From CAYVDH01 sp964450355 (GTDB taxonomy: Bacteria; Bacteroidota; Bacteroidia; NS11-12g; UBA955), in assembly GCA_964450355.1 (NCBI GenBank), contig CAYVDH010000008.1, positions 1 through 48,265 on the forward strand: a stretch of DNA of 48,265 nucleotides, given 5' to 3'. This document shows, in pieces, positions 33,801-40,831 of this stretch. Within the stretch, counting starts at the first letter, position 1. Each line of letters opens with the position of its first letter. The position numbers were made by a program, and so were the translations under genes. The notes below the pieces were generated by a model that was not told the DNA's origin, did not search any database, and was given only the letters and a program-made list of their open reading frames with translations.

Positions 33801-34996
33801 AGAACGGGCACATATTTAATGTCTTGATTAATGCTTAAATAATCTGTATCATGAGGTGTCCAGCAAAATCTTGCAGATTTATTGATTGTACTGGAATCAA
33901 GGTAAGAAAAACTAGAGCCTTTGGGAGCATATAGTAAATTAATTTCAGTGTTGTTGGATTTGTCTTTGCCCGTATAATTAGAATCAAGAGTAGTAATATC
34001 AAAACATTTTTTTTCTCTTGTTTTGAAATTAAAATTAGTTGTTGAATATTTAACTTCTGGTGTCATAGCATTGTTATTGTCAACTACGATGACACCAATA
34101 TCTCTTGCAGAAAATCCTACCAAAAGCCATGAATCGTTGTACTTTCTATATTCGTAACTTAACATATTAATGACACTGTATTCATCACAACTAACAGGGG
34201 TATAAATGATATTTCCTGTGTTAGATTCAAAATAAAATCCTCTTGGTGGCTTAGCATTGGGCAATGGTTTGCAATTAGTAGTACCTATATTTGGAGGGCA
34301 ATAGGGAGTTAATGGAACACCGCTTGAAAAGGGAGAACTATATGGATCATAAGAGTTAGGTGCATTTTTAGGTCTTTCTAATTTATACACTATAGAATCA
34401 TTATCTATGTTGTCAATTCCCCCATAATTTTGAGATTGAGCTTTGTTACAGAATGTAAAAACATTGTTATTGCTATAATACTGAGGTGATGAATTCACAT
34501 AATTAGAATTGCAGACATTGATCATGGCTTCCACATAGAAATTGCCCGGAGAAAACGTAGTAATTGCCCCATTTCTGCAACATTGTTCCATCGTAAACAT
34601 GACTTGACAATTGTTATTGACTAAATTAGTGTATGGGCTAACATCAAAATCAATGGTGTCAAGATAGGTGTGTTTTTCAATCCCTTTACTTTGAACCGTG
34701 TTTGAAGGACTACATGGATTTCTTGTAGAATCTTGGCATTTGAATGTAATATCCTCTATTGATACTCTCGTATAAGTTAGGTAATAAGAATAATTACCTC
34801 CTGTTGCAGAAATGGTTGGATTATTAAAAGCAATTCCTCTACAATCTCTGTAAACCACAAATTTAAGTTCATATTTTTTATTTCCTAAATGTCTATAAGA
34901 AACATCGCCACCTAATACATGCGAAGCCTTTAATTCACTGTAAAAAAATGAAAAAATAATGAAGAATGTAAAAGGTAGTATTTTTATTTTTTTCAT
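30854..34996 (-). CDS. 1380-aa T9SS surface protein, function unknown
   Basis: Signal peptide to about 24, then SHVLGGDVSYRHLGNKKYEL, a start shared by many large Bacteroidota exoproteins. Middle parts include a Cna-B/SdrD-like unit (about 520-580, GRIFHDKNSNCMYDSGD) and a DUF11/DUF7619-type domain (about 745-880) marked by DPNDKRI, IRYKIRFQNKGND, and IYFDFEDPVIT. Later PKD/Ig-like repeats carry paired cysteines. The C-terminus (about 1295-1380) is a T9SS sorting domain with LTIFPNPSNNEITIEF and LSKGIYTVQIM. No catalytic motif was seen; it is probably structural or adhesive. It is divergent from the Kir-type channel across 91 bp. Confidence 0.85.
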   Translation of the reverse strand: MKKIKILPFTFFIIFSFFYSELKASHVLGGDVSYRHLGNKKYELKFVVYRDCRGIAFNNPTISATGGNYSYYLTYTRVSIEDITFKCQDSTRNPCSPSNTVQSKGIEKHTYLDTIDFDVSPYTNLVNNNCQVMFTMEQCCRNGAITTFSPGNFYVEAMINVCNSNYVNSSPQYYSNNNVFTFCNKAQSQNYGGIDNIDNDSIVYKLERPKNAPNSYDPYSSPFSSGVPLTPYCPPNIGTTNCKPLPNAKPPRGFYFESNTGNIIYTPVSCDEYSVINMLSYEYRKYNDSWLLVGFSARDIGVIVVDNNNAMTPEVKYSTTNFNFKTREKKCFDITTLDSNYTGKDKSNNTEINLLYAPKGSSFSYLDSSTINKSARFCWTPHDTDYLSINQDIKYVPVLIEVKDRHCYSNAQYLKLINLRVLPPDSIGKVKINTYVDKNNNKNYDNSDSLVNVKLKINQNSNAYYRQSNGKFEENYRYGNYTIGIANQPYISTKSNDTNLRVIMDSIHQLNLFLKYNKGIYGRIFHDKNSNCMYDSGDVPLSNYVVYTDTGNYTGISDAFGMYYIYAPAGTYSIYCSMDTIKNKLNCSSKQFIGVVLPVDSAYFNNDIPISLNYQFKDLSTYIELQSMRRGSVGAIKINCNNNGYTTMRNFKLIIPDIKKYSFTYNNGNNTYQGDTAVFTIDSIKPFSTYSIYGGVYADPNIKFPNWKMCIKVYTDTLIMKSDSNHSNNLFKTCVDITRPYDPNDKRITNDSIKTTIDKEIRYKIRFQNKGNDTAVRVMVIDTINTAFLDLTKFKLINSQYPCSVSFKDNLIYFIFDNIYLPYESKSNEKSIGEFEFSLGLKNGFKQETSFENSAAIYFDFEDPVITKISIASIVSPLEIVNLKYTNSCINAKNNLSYKSNIALEKDNILTLELSDSNGNFENSMVLKKINKNDDTGSIEFDFPNSIKDGQYLIRLKSSKPESVSIPQNGIVGINLFKIPKVKLSTNLIDDKICEYDSLKFKLDNVNYLYKIVKNNNYSSGYTSNTEYSYIVNLLDQFKIIINDLNITIDCYDTISIPFEVKELPKVKLSIANRKLEYCENEEITIRATGANIYTYFKDEIPWINQSTMDSVTYSLNQNTSFKIKGVDSNLCSNTTDTLFIKVNPMPNSSISVTPNPSCYGDSIFIHLDNRYVHNVFVEKSIYRQNFVGEKLHLNPVVNGSNISAETIDTNKCKQITNKITIVSNDKPEKPKILVSDNNLLINTNLSIKWYHNGNLLNSNLNYINNALSGTYWATISNSDGCHETSDTVYFQNTDINELYSNLNLTIFPNPSNNEITIEFNKENNCNVNIIDVSGREIFTTINKGNKQLKIDVSSLSKGIYTVQIMENNSGISYYKLIIN

Positions 34997-35041
34997 TTTT
35001 TTTTAAGACACCTATTCATTAAAAATAGTTGCACCGAGTTA

Positions 35042-35075
35042 TTGTATTACAATTCAAATATATATATTAATTTTG
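35042..35075 (+). promoter_or_regulatory. promoter of the Kir-type channel gene
   Basis: TTG (35042-35044), 23-bp spacer, TAATTTTG (35068-35075). The ATG at 35088 is 12 nt further on. The match shows that an in-frame TTG at 35073 is part of the promoter rather than a start codon. Confidence 0.65.
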
Positions 35076-35087
35076 AATTTTTTAAAC

Positions 35088-36017
35088 ATGTCAAAGAAAA
35101 CTCAAAAAGATAATTTAGGAATTGAGAGTCAACTTAGTAATAAAAAATCAAGAACAATTAATCAAGATGGGAGTTTTAATATCATACGAAAAAACAGTTT
35201 TTTTAAGGAATTCAAACTTTTTAGTTGGATTCAAAACATCAATTGGACTCATTATTGGTTAAGTGTTTTTACTTTTTATGTCGTTTTAAATTTGTTTTTT
35301 GGGTGGTTATATTATCTAATTGGTCCAGAGCATTTATCAGGAATTAATGGCACCAGTGCTGAAAAATATTGGCAATGCTTTTTCTTTAGTGTACAAACAT
35401 TTACAACAGTAGGGTACGGTAATTTATCTCCAACAGGCATATTAACTAACACCATTGCAAGCATCGAAGCTTTTTTAGGCATCATGACCATTGCTCTGTG
35501 CACAGGTACATTGTATGGACGATTTAGTAAACCCAAGTCTCACTTAATATTTTCTTCTAATGCCATTGTCGCTCCTTTTAGGGATAATAAAGCTCTGATG
35601 TTTATGGTGGCCAATGGTAAGAAAGGTAATTTAGTGGAAGCAAGTGCTAAAATCAATTTCAGTTGGATTGAAAAAAATGAACAAGGTAATCCAATAAGGA
35701 AATTTGAAACTCTCACAGTAGATATTGAAAAAATAAATATGCTAGTGCTTTCGTGGACTATAGTGAGCTATATAGAAAAAGATAGCATGCTTGACAAAAT
35801 GACCGAAAAAGATTTCATTGAGAAAGAATGTGAATTGTATATCTTAATATCTGCATACGATGATACATTTGCCCAAACTGTTCACGCTCGAAGCAGTTAT
35901 TTAGGAGAAGAAATAGTGTATGGGGCTAAGTTTAAAAGGCCATTTTACATCAATGAAGACGGCATTACCGTATTGGATATTCAAACAATTGGTGAATTTG
36001 AACGCGTTAATATTTAA
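35088..36017 (+). CDS. inward-rectifier-type potassium channel (KirBac-like)
   Basis: The 309-aa product has two membrane helices (about 50-75 and 115-140) around a pore loop with the K+ selectivity filter TVGYG (about 107-111, in TFTTVGYGNLSP). The long C-terminal domain is the Ig-like Kir cytoplasmic assembly: KPKSHLIFSSNAIVAPFRD, LMFMVANGKKGNLVEA, HARSSYL and a final EFERVNI. That architecture and order match KirBac. The N-terminal ~35 residues are polar and disordered. Its stop shares a TTAA with the convergent lamin-tail gene. Gating ligand is not readable. Confidence 0.93.
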   Translation: MSKKTQKDNLGIESQLSNKKSRTINQDGSFNIIRKNSFFKEFKLFSWIQNINWTHYWLSVFTFYVVLNLFFGWLYYLIGPEHLSGINGTSAEKYWQCFFFSVQTFTTVGYGNLSPTGILTNTIASIEAFLGIMTIALCTGTLYGRFSKPKSHLIFSSNAIVAPFRDNKALMFMVANGKKGNLVEASAKINFSWIEKNEQGNPIRKFETLTVDIEKINMLVLSWTIVSYIEKDSMLDKMTEKDFIEKECELYILISAYDDTFAQTVHARSSYLGEEIVYGAKFKRPFYINEDGITVLDIQTIGEFERVNI

Positions 36018-38569
36018 AATTTGTAAGCGACTACACAGGGTAATTTTTTTTTGATAATATCGCCTTTTTCATTAAAACAATGAATGGTAATGATGTAAAT
36101 TCCCATGTTTAAATTCGATTGATTATCATCTGTTCCGTCCCAATAAATATAACCTCCGGTAGATAATGATTCGTTGTTATAAAGTGATTTAACTAAATAT
36201 CCATTCTCATTGTAAATTTGAATGTTGCACATGTACCCATGATCAGGCATTTGGTATTGGATTTTTAATTCATCTTCAAATCCATCTGAATCAGGAGATA
36301 CAGTTTTATTGATTAATGTAAAATAATTGTCTTGTTCGTGATACTCCATGTATTGAGAATTTTTGTAGCCCGGTGTTGCAAAATTTTCTGTTGAAGAAGC
36401 ACTGTACCAATTGGTTTTATCTTGGGTTTTGTTTCTGAAATTAATGCGTTCTAAACTCACACCATTTTCATCGTCTAATAAGGCATTGTGCCATGTTTTA
36501 GAGTATGCAATACTATCTAGTGTAATTTCTTTTTTATTGATAAGCACAATGGCGTCTTCTTTGTCATCTAACGAAGGGAAATTAAGCATATTTATCATCA
36601 AGGATTGCTCGTTTTTACAGTTGTATATCTCGCATATCTTTTCACAATTACTGGATATCAAAGCGTATTGTTGAGGTTTTAATATCATTTTTTTTGAACT
36701 TATTTTTTCTAAATAAGTGTAATTATTTTTTAAATCGAACTTAGCAAAATACAATTCGCTAAAATCATAAGCTAAATCAGTAGGATTATACAGTTCAATG
36801 AAATCAACTCCTTGCGAATTTGGATTAAATAATAGTTCGTTGAAAATGATGCTGTTTTTTTGAGTTGGTGATGGCCATTGCAATTCAAATTCAAACTCTT
36901 TGTTATTATTCAAACAATGATTGAAGGCACTTAGTTTATATTTCAATATTTTTTGATAATCAGCCTTATTACTGGTTTTGATGGTGAGTATTTGTTGATT
37001 CAATGAACTATTTTTAATATGAAATACAATTGTATCTTCATTAATTTTTAGGACAGTTTTTGAGAATGCTAATGAGTCTATAGGGTAATTGAATTCAAGC
37101 AAAATTAACGAGTCTTTTTCAGTGCTTACATTGGTAATATTTAATGATAAATGTTCAGTATTTACTTCGCCATTAACACTGTTTAAACTCCCTGGTGTGC
37201 CGCCATCAGGGTGAATGCTTGCTTTCCAATTTTCAGACAATAAACACAGTTTAGTTTTATCTATCAACTCCAAACTGAAACCACCATTTTTTTTAAATGA
37301 ATTTTTATACCATTGGTCTGAATATGAAACCACATGCAGTAGATTAGTTTTATTTTCAGATAGCCAAATGGTATGTTCTGTATTGAGTAAGGATGGCGCT
37401 GAATATAAAACAAAAAATGAATCTGGTGCTAAAACAATGTTTGGTAATTTTTTTACTTCATTGTCATCGTGCAAATAACATGTATTCAGTGACAAGTATT
37501 TGTTGGATACATTCCAAATTTCAACATACTCTTTTTCAGCCAATCCTGCTGATGGTTCAGGGTCTGCCATGATTTCTGAAATGATTAAATCTCCTTTGAG
37601 TGGAATATCTGGTCTTGATAAATAAAAATCTTTTATAAATGTATCCATTGAATTACCAACACTATCAGTTAATCCTGTAACAATGAATTTGAAATTTTTA
37701 TTGTATGGAAGATGTCCATAAATATGAAGCATTAATTTCTTGTTTGTCAGGTATAAGATTGAATCAGGAGAAGCATTAGGAGTAATGGTGTAATGGCTTT
37801 TATTCATCATGTTCAATGAGTCCATGGATTCATTGAAAGCAATGAGTATTTGTGAATCATTTAAAAATTGAAATGAATCAATTTTTGGTGCTATGGTGTC
37901 TCTAATTTTTGGTCCAACATATAAATCATCAAAAAAATGTTTGCCAAAAAAAGAAGATGTGCTTTGTTTGATTTTAATTCCTAAATAGTCTGATTTTCTA
38001 ATGCTGCTATCAACAGCAATTCCTTCTGTAATTTCGATGTTAGACGAATTAGTTCTACTCAATTTAAATTCATAATCTTTGCTCCGTTCTATTTTTATTG
38101 TCCATACATTGTTTGATGTATTTAACACATTATCTGCACCATCTATGAGTTTGCTTTCTACTCCATTTAATAGTTTATAAAGGGATATTTCGTCTGTAGT
38201 ACCCCCTAATCTAACAAAATATCCATTTTTCATTAAAGTAGATTGACTGGAATCAGACATGATGATAAAATCTACATAATTTAAAGAAGAAGTATTGAAT
38301 GTTAATTTGGTTTTAATAGTCCAAATACCATTTGTTGCGAAAGTAGATTTGGTGCTGAGATAATAAGTACTGTTTGCAACAGTGTTATTGCTTTGCAATT
38401 CTAAATTTACATTTTTAAATGAATTCAATTGACCCACCCATTCAGGGTTTTTAAGTAAATTACTGTCATTAAAATCTTCTTGTACCTGTGCATTCAATGA
38501 GAAACTCGCTTGAATAAAAAATACAATTAAAAATAAATAATGACTTGTATGTAAACCATAAAATCGCAT
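36014..38569 (-). CDS. 851-aa secreted protein with lamin-tail domains
   Basis: A signal peptide (ending SLNAQ near 28) is followed by a lectin/LamG-like region (about 30-220), a Big-type Ig unit (IAPKIDSFQFLNDSQILIAF area), a lamin-tail domain (about 322-465: DLIISEIMADPEPS, EYVEIWNVS), a linking Ig unit, a second lamin-tail domain (about 570-745: IIFNELLFNPNSQGVDFIELYNP) and a C-terminal FlgD/gliding-type Ig domain (752-851: SPDSDGFEDELKI, GYIYWDGTDD, MGIYIITIHCF). Lamin-tail exoproteins with this ending are common in Bacteroidota and are thought to be cell-surface; the role is unknown. The C-terminus differs from the YPNP-type sorting domain but may also serve export. Confidence 0.85.
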   Translation of the reverse strand: MRFYGLHTSHYLFLIVFFIQASFSLNAQVQEDFNDSNLLKNPEWVGQLNSFKNVNLELQSNNTVANSTYYLSTKSTFATNGIWTIKTKLTFNTSSLNYVDFIIMSDSSQSTLMKNGYFVRLGGTTDEISLYKLLNGVESKLIDGADNVLNTSNNVWTIKIERSKDYEFKLSRTNSSNIEITEGIAVDSSIRKSDYLGIKIKQSTSSFFGKHFFDDLYVGPKIRDTIAPKIDSFQFLNDSQILIAFNESMDSLNMMNKSHYTITPNASPDSILYLTNKKLMLHIYGHLPYNKNFKFIVTGLTDSVGNSMDTFIKDFYLSRPDIPLKGDLIISEIMADPEPSAGLAEKEYVEIWNVSNKYLSLNTCYLHDDNEVKKLPNIVLAPDSFFVLYSAPSLLNTEHTIWLSENKTNLLHVVSYSDQWYKNSFKKNGGFSLELIDKTKLCLLSENWKASIHPDGGTPGSLNSVNGEVNTEHLSLNITNVSTEKDSLILLEFNYPIDSLAFSKTVLKINEDTIVFHIKNSSLNQQILTIKTSNKADYQKILKYKLSAFNHCLNNNKEFEFELQWPSPTQKNSIIFNELLFNPNSQGVDFIELYNPTDLAYDFSELYFAKFDLKNNYTYLEKISSKKMILKPQQYALISSNCEKICEIYNCKNEQSLMINMLNFPSLDDKEDAIVLINKKEITLDSIAYSKTWHNALLDDENGVSLERINFRNKTQDKTNWYSASSTENFATPGYKNSQYMEYHEQDNYFTLINKTVSPDSDGFEDELKIQYQMPDHGYMCNIQIYNENGYLVKSLYNNESLSTGGYIYWDGTDDNQSNLNMGIYIITIHCFNEKGDIIKKKLPCVVAYKF

Positions 38570-38943
38570 CTTACTGCAATTTTATGTGTGATATCAGTTA
38601 AATTTAAATGGGATTTAATATTCGGTAGCAAATTTTTAAAATTCGGTAATTACTTAGCAAATTTTCATTTATTGAGCAATGTATTGCATAAAAAATGATG
38701 GGTTTTGATTGCTGTGAGCATACCTTTTTTTAAGTTCAACTTCGTTCTTTTTTACAAGAATAGTAAGCAAATGAATAAAAAATAAAGTATAAGATGTATT
38801 TATTTCTCATAGTAATCAAGACAAAATTAAAAAATCGCTTCATGTATTTTATGTTTTTATTTATCAACAAATCAATGCTTTATATTAAATTTTAAATTTT
38901 CATGTCACATTTAATTCCAAACATAACATCTAACCAATTAAAC
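38570..38943. other. divergent intergenic region with short direct repeats
   Basis: This lies between the lamin-tail gene (minus) and the barrel-like gene (plus). It holds a pair of broken direct repeats: ATTCGGTA-GCAAATTTT (38620-38636) and ATTCGGTA-attactta-GCAAATTTT (38641-38665). No full TAnnTTTG box was found on either strand near the starts. Confidence 0.45.
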
Positions 38944-39606
38944 ATGAGAAATTTCATTTTAATCATATTCTATTTATTGTTTATTGTACAAGTAAATGCT
39001 CAATCCGAGTTTACTTATGGTTTAATTACAAAATTAGAATTCAATAAATTCAAAACAAATTTTCAATCGGAGTCTGTCATTAAAAATGAAATTCAAGCCA
39101 ATCCTATGCCAGCAGTTGGAGCATACATTTCACAATCATTAGGAAAACGATTTTTCATGGATTTTTCTTTATTGCTTTCAAGAGCCAAATACGATGTTGG
39201 ATACAAAATAGCCAATGTAGAAATGGTATCTGCAGACATTAGATTTACTCAATTCAATGCCAATTTAAATTACATAATTAACCCAAAAGCATACAACACT
39301 AAGGTATTTGCATTTGGTGGAATACAGTATTTATACCGCAGGTGGGGAGAGGAAAATTACATCAATGATGTGATAGCAAATTCATACTGGCCTACTAATC
39401 GAATTCAAACACAAATGGGAATTGGAGCAAAAATATACAGCACAAGTTCTTTGGTATTTCAGCCCTTTGTAGGAATGAGAATGAACAATAAAAAACAACT
39501 CATCTATGACACCCAAAACAACCAATTATTTATAGGATTTATTTTAGGAATTAAATCCGTAAAAACTAAAAAACGAAATTACAATAAATGCCCCAATTCA
39601 TTTTAA
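38944..39606 (+). CDS. small outer-membrane beta-barrel-like protein
   Basis: The 220-aa product starts MRNFILIIFYLLFIVQVNAQ, a signal peptide. The rest is rich in alternating strands (AYISQSLGKRFFMDFSLLLS, AFGGIQYLYRRWG, MGIGAKIYSTSS, FQPFVGMRMNN, FIGFILGIKSV) as in small outer-membrane barrels of the OmpA/porin-like group. A longer frame opens at 38902 but its first 14 residues are polar and would bury the signal, so I start at 38944. It ends 30 bp before a lipoprotein gene and is probably co-transcribed with it. Confidence 0.7.
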   Translation: MRNFILIIFYLLFIVQVNAQSEFTYGLITKLEFNKFKTNFQSESVIKNEIQANPMPAVGAYISQSLGKRFFMDFSLLLSRAKYDVGYKIANVEMVSADIRFTQFNANLNYIINPKAYNTKVFAFGGIQYLYRRWGEENYINDVIANSYWPTNRIQTQMGIGAKIYSTSSLVFQPFVGMRMNNKKQLIYDTQNNQLFIGFILGIKSVKTKKRNYNKCPNSF

Positions 39607-39636
39607 ATCACTAATAAACCAAAAAAAAATCAATAT

Positions 39637-40641
39637 ATGAACAGAAAAATTTTATCAATCGGAATTTTCATTATTTTATGTGTTTTCACATTTCAATCGT
39701 GTAAAAAAGACAGAACAACGGTGATTGTTCAAAATCCTACAAACAATACCAATGTAAGCAAGTTAAATGTATTAGGTACATTTACTTCTGCAGCCCCAGC
39801 TCTACAAACTTTCAACCTAGTAGCTACAAATGGAGGATGGATTACAGGAGTAAAAGGTTGTAAATTTTATTTTCCTGCCAATGCATTGTTAGATAAAAAC
39901 AACAACCCAGTAACTGGCAATGTTACAATCGAATTAAAAGAATTCATGAACAAAGCAGACATGCTTTTTTCAGGAGTAACTGTCACTTCTGGTAATCAAT
40001 TATTAGAGTCTGGCGGTATGTTTTACATCATGGCAAAACAAAATGGTGAAGAGTTGCATTTAAAAAACAATGTAGGTTTTCAAATGATGGTGCCACAAGC
40101 TGACAATGGCAACAATCCTATGGATTTTTGGAATGGAGTAGCCAACGACAGCAGTTTAAACAAAGTAGATTGGGAAAAAGTAGATTCAGTGGTTATTGAA
40201 AAAGTAAAAGACAGCGCACAAGGTGGCGGTGGAGGAGCTAGACAAAGTTATTTTGGATACTTTGATTATTTTAAATTTGGCTATTGCAATATAGACAGAG
40301 AGGCTTGGAAATTCAGCACTATCATCAATAAATTCAGAATTAAATTGCCAAATGGATGTAAAGATTCTAACAGCACTGCCTTGTTGTTATTTAAAAATTA
40401 CAATTGCTGTGCTTGGTGTAATTGGATTACTGCAGAGGATATGATGTCAACAGGTTACCAATTACCTTTAGGGGAAACACTCAAAGTATTGGTGTACAAA
40501 AAAACCGGAAGTGGAGAAGATGATTTAGCTTATGCAGTATTAGAGATAACATTAGTTGACAATACATTAGCAGATTTTAGTTCAGTGCCATTGATACCAT
40601 GTACCAACCAACAATTAGAAGACGTAATAAAAGCCTTGTAG
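39637..40641 (+). CDS. lipoprotein, function unknown
   Basis: The 334-aa product has a signal and lipobox ending FTFQSC, followed by KKDR. A beta-sandwich-like domain (about 65-150) shows the motif string KFYFPANALLDK, VTIELKEFMNKADMLFSG, LLESGGMFYI, seen in other Bacteroidota lipoproteins with carboxypeptidase-regulatory-like folds (from memory). A glycine run (GGGGGARQ, near 196-203) separates a C-terminal part with cysteines in NYNCCAWCNW. It lies 30 bp after the barrel-like gene, and a good terminator follows. The pair could form one outer-membrane unit; this is inference. Confidence 0.7.
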   Translation: MNRKILSIGIFIILCVFTFQSCKKDRTTVIVQNPTNNTNVSKLNVLGTFTSAAPALQTFNLVATNGGWITGVKGCKFYFPANALLDKNNNPVTGNVTIELKEFMNKADMLFSGVTVTSGNQLLESGGMFYIMAKQNGEELHLKNNVGFQMMVPQADNGNNPMDFWNGVANDSSLNKVDWEKVDSVVIEKVKDSAQGGGGGARQSYFGYFDYFKFGYCNIDREAWKFSTIINKFRIKLPNGCKDSNSTALLLFKNYNCCAWCNWITAEDMMSTGYQLPLGETLKVLVYKKTGSGEDDLAYAVLEITLVDNTLADFSSVPLIPCTNQQLEDVIKAL

Positions 40642-40662
40642 TAATCATGTTAATTTGAAATT

Positions 40663-40693
40663 AAAGGCAGTAATTCATTTTACTGCCTTTTTT
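40663..40693 (+). terminator. Rho-independent terminator after the 39637 lipoprotein
   Basis: An 11-bp perfect stem AAAGGCAGTAA (40663-40673) with TTACTGCCTTT (40680-40690), six-base loop, T-run to 40693. Confidence 0.9.
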
Positions 40694-40723
40694 GTTTATC
40701 AAATTTACCAAAAAATAATTCTA

Positions 40724-40751
40724 TTGTAAACCCTGTTTTTAAGTACTTTTG
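40724..40751 (+). promoter_or_regulatory. promoter of the GloVer-repeat gene
   Basis: TTG (40724-40726), 17-bp spacer, TACTTTTG (40744-40751). The ATG is at 40832, so the leader is about 75 nt, longer than others in the window. Confidence 0.6.
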
Positions 40752-40831
40752 TAATGAATTTTATTGTGTACTTTTTTATTATATTTTTAATGATTGTTTA
40801 ATGTGATTATATTCGCTCCAAATAAATTAAA

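Noticed and set aside
35073..35075. TTG start codon for the Kir-type channel gene
   Set aside because: It is part of the TAATTTTG -7 box; the ATG at 35088 is the better start.
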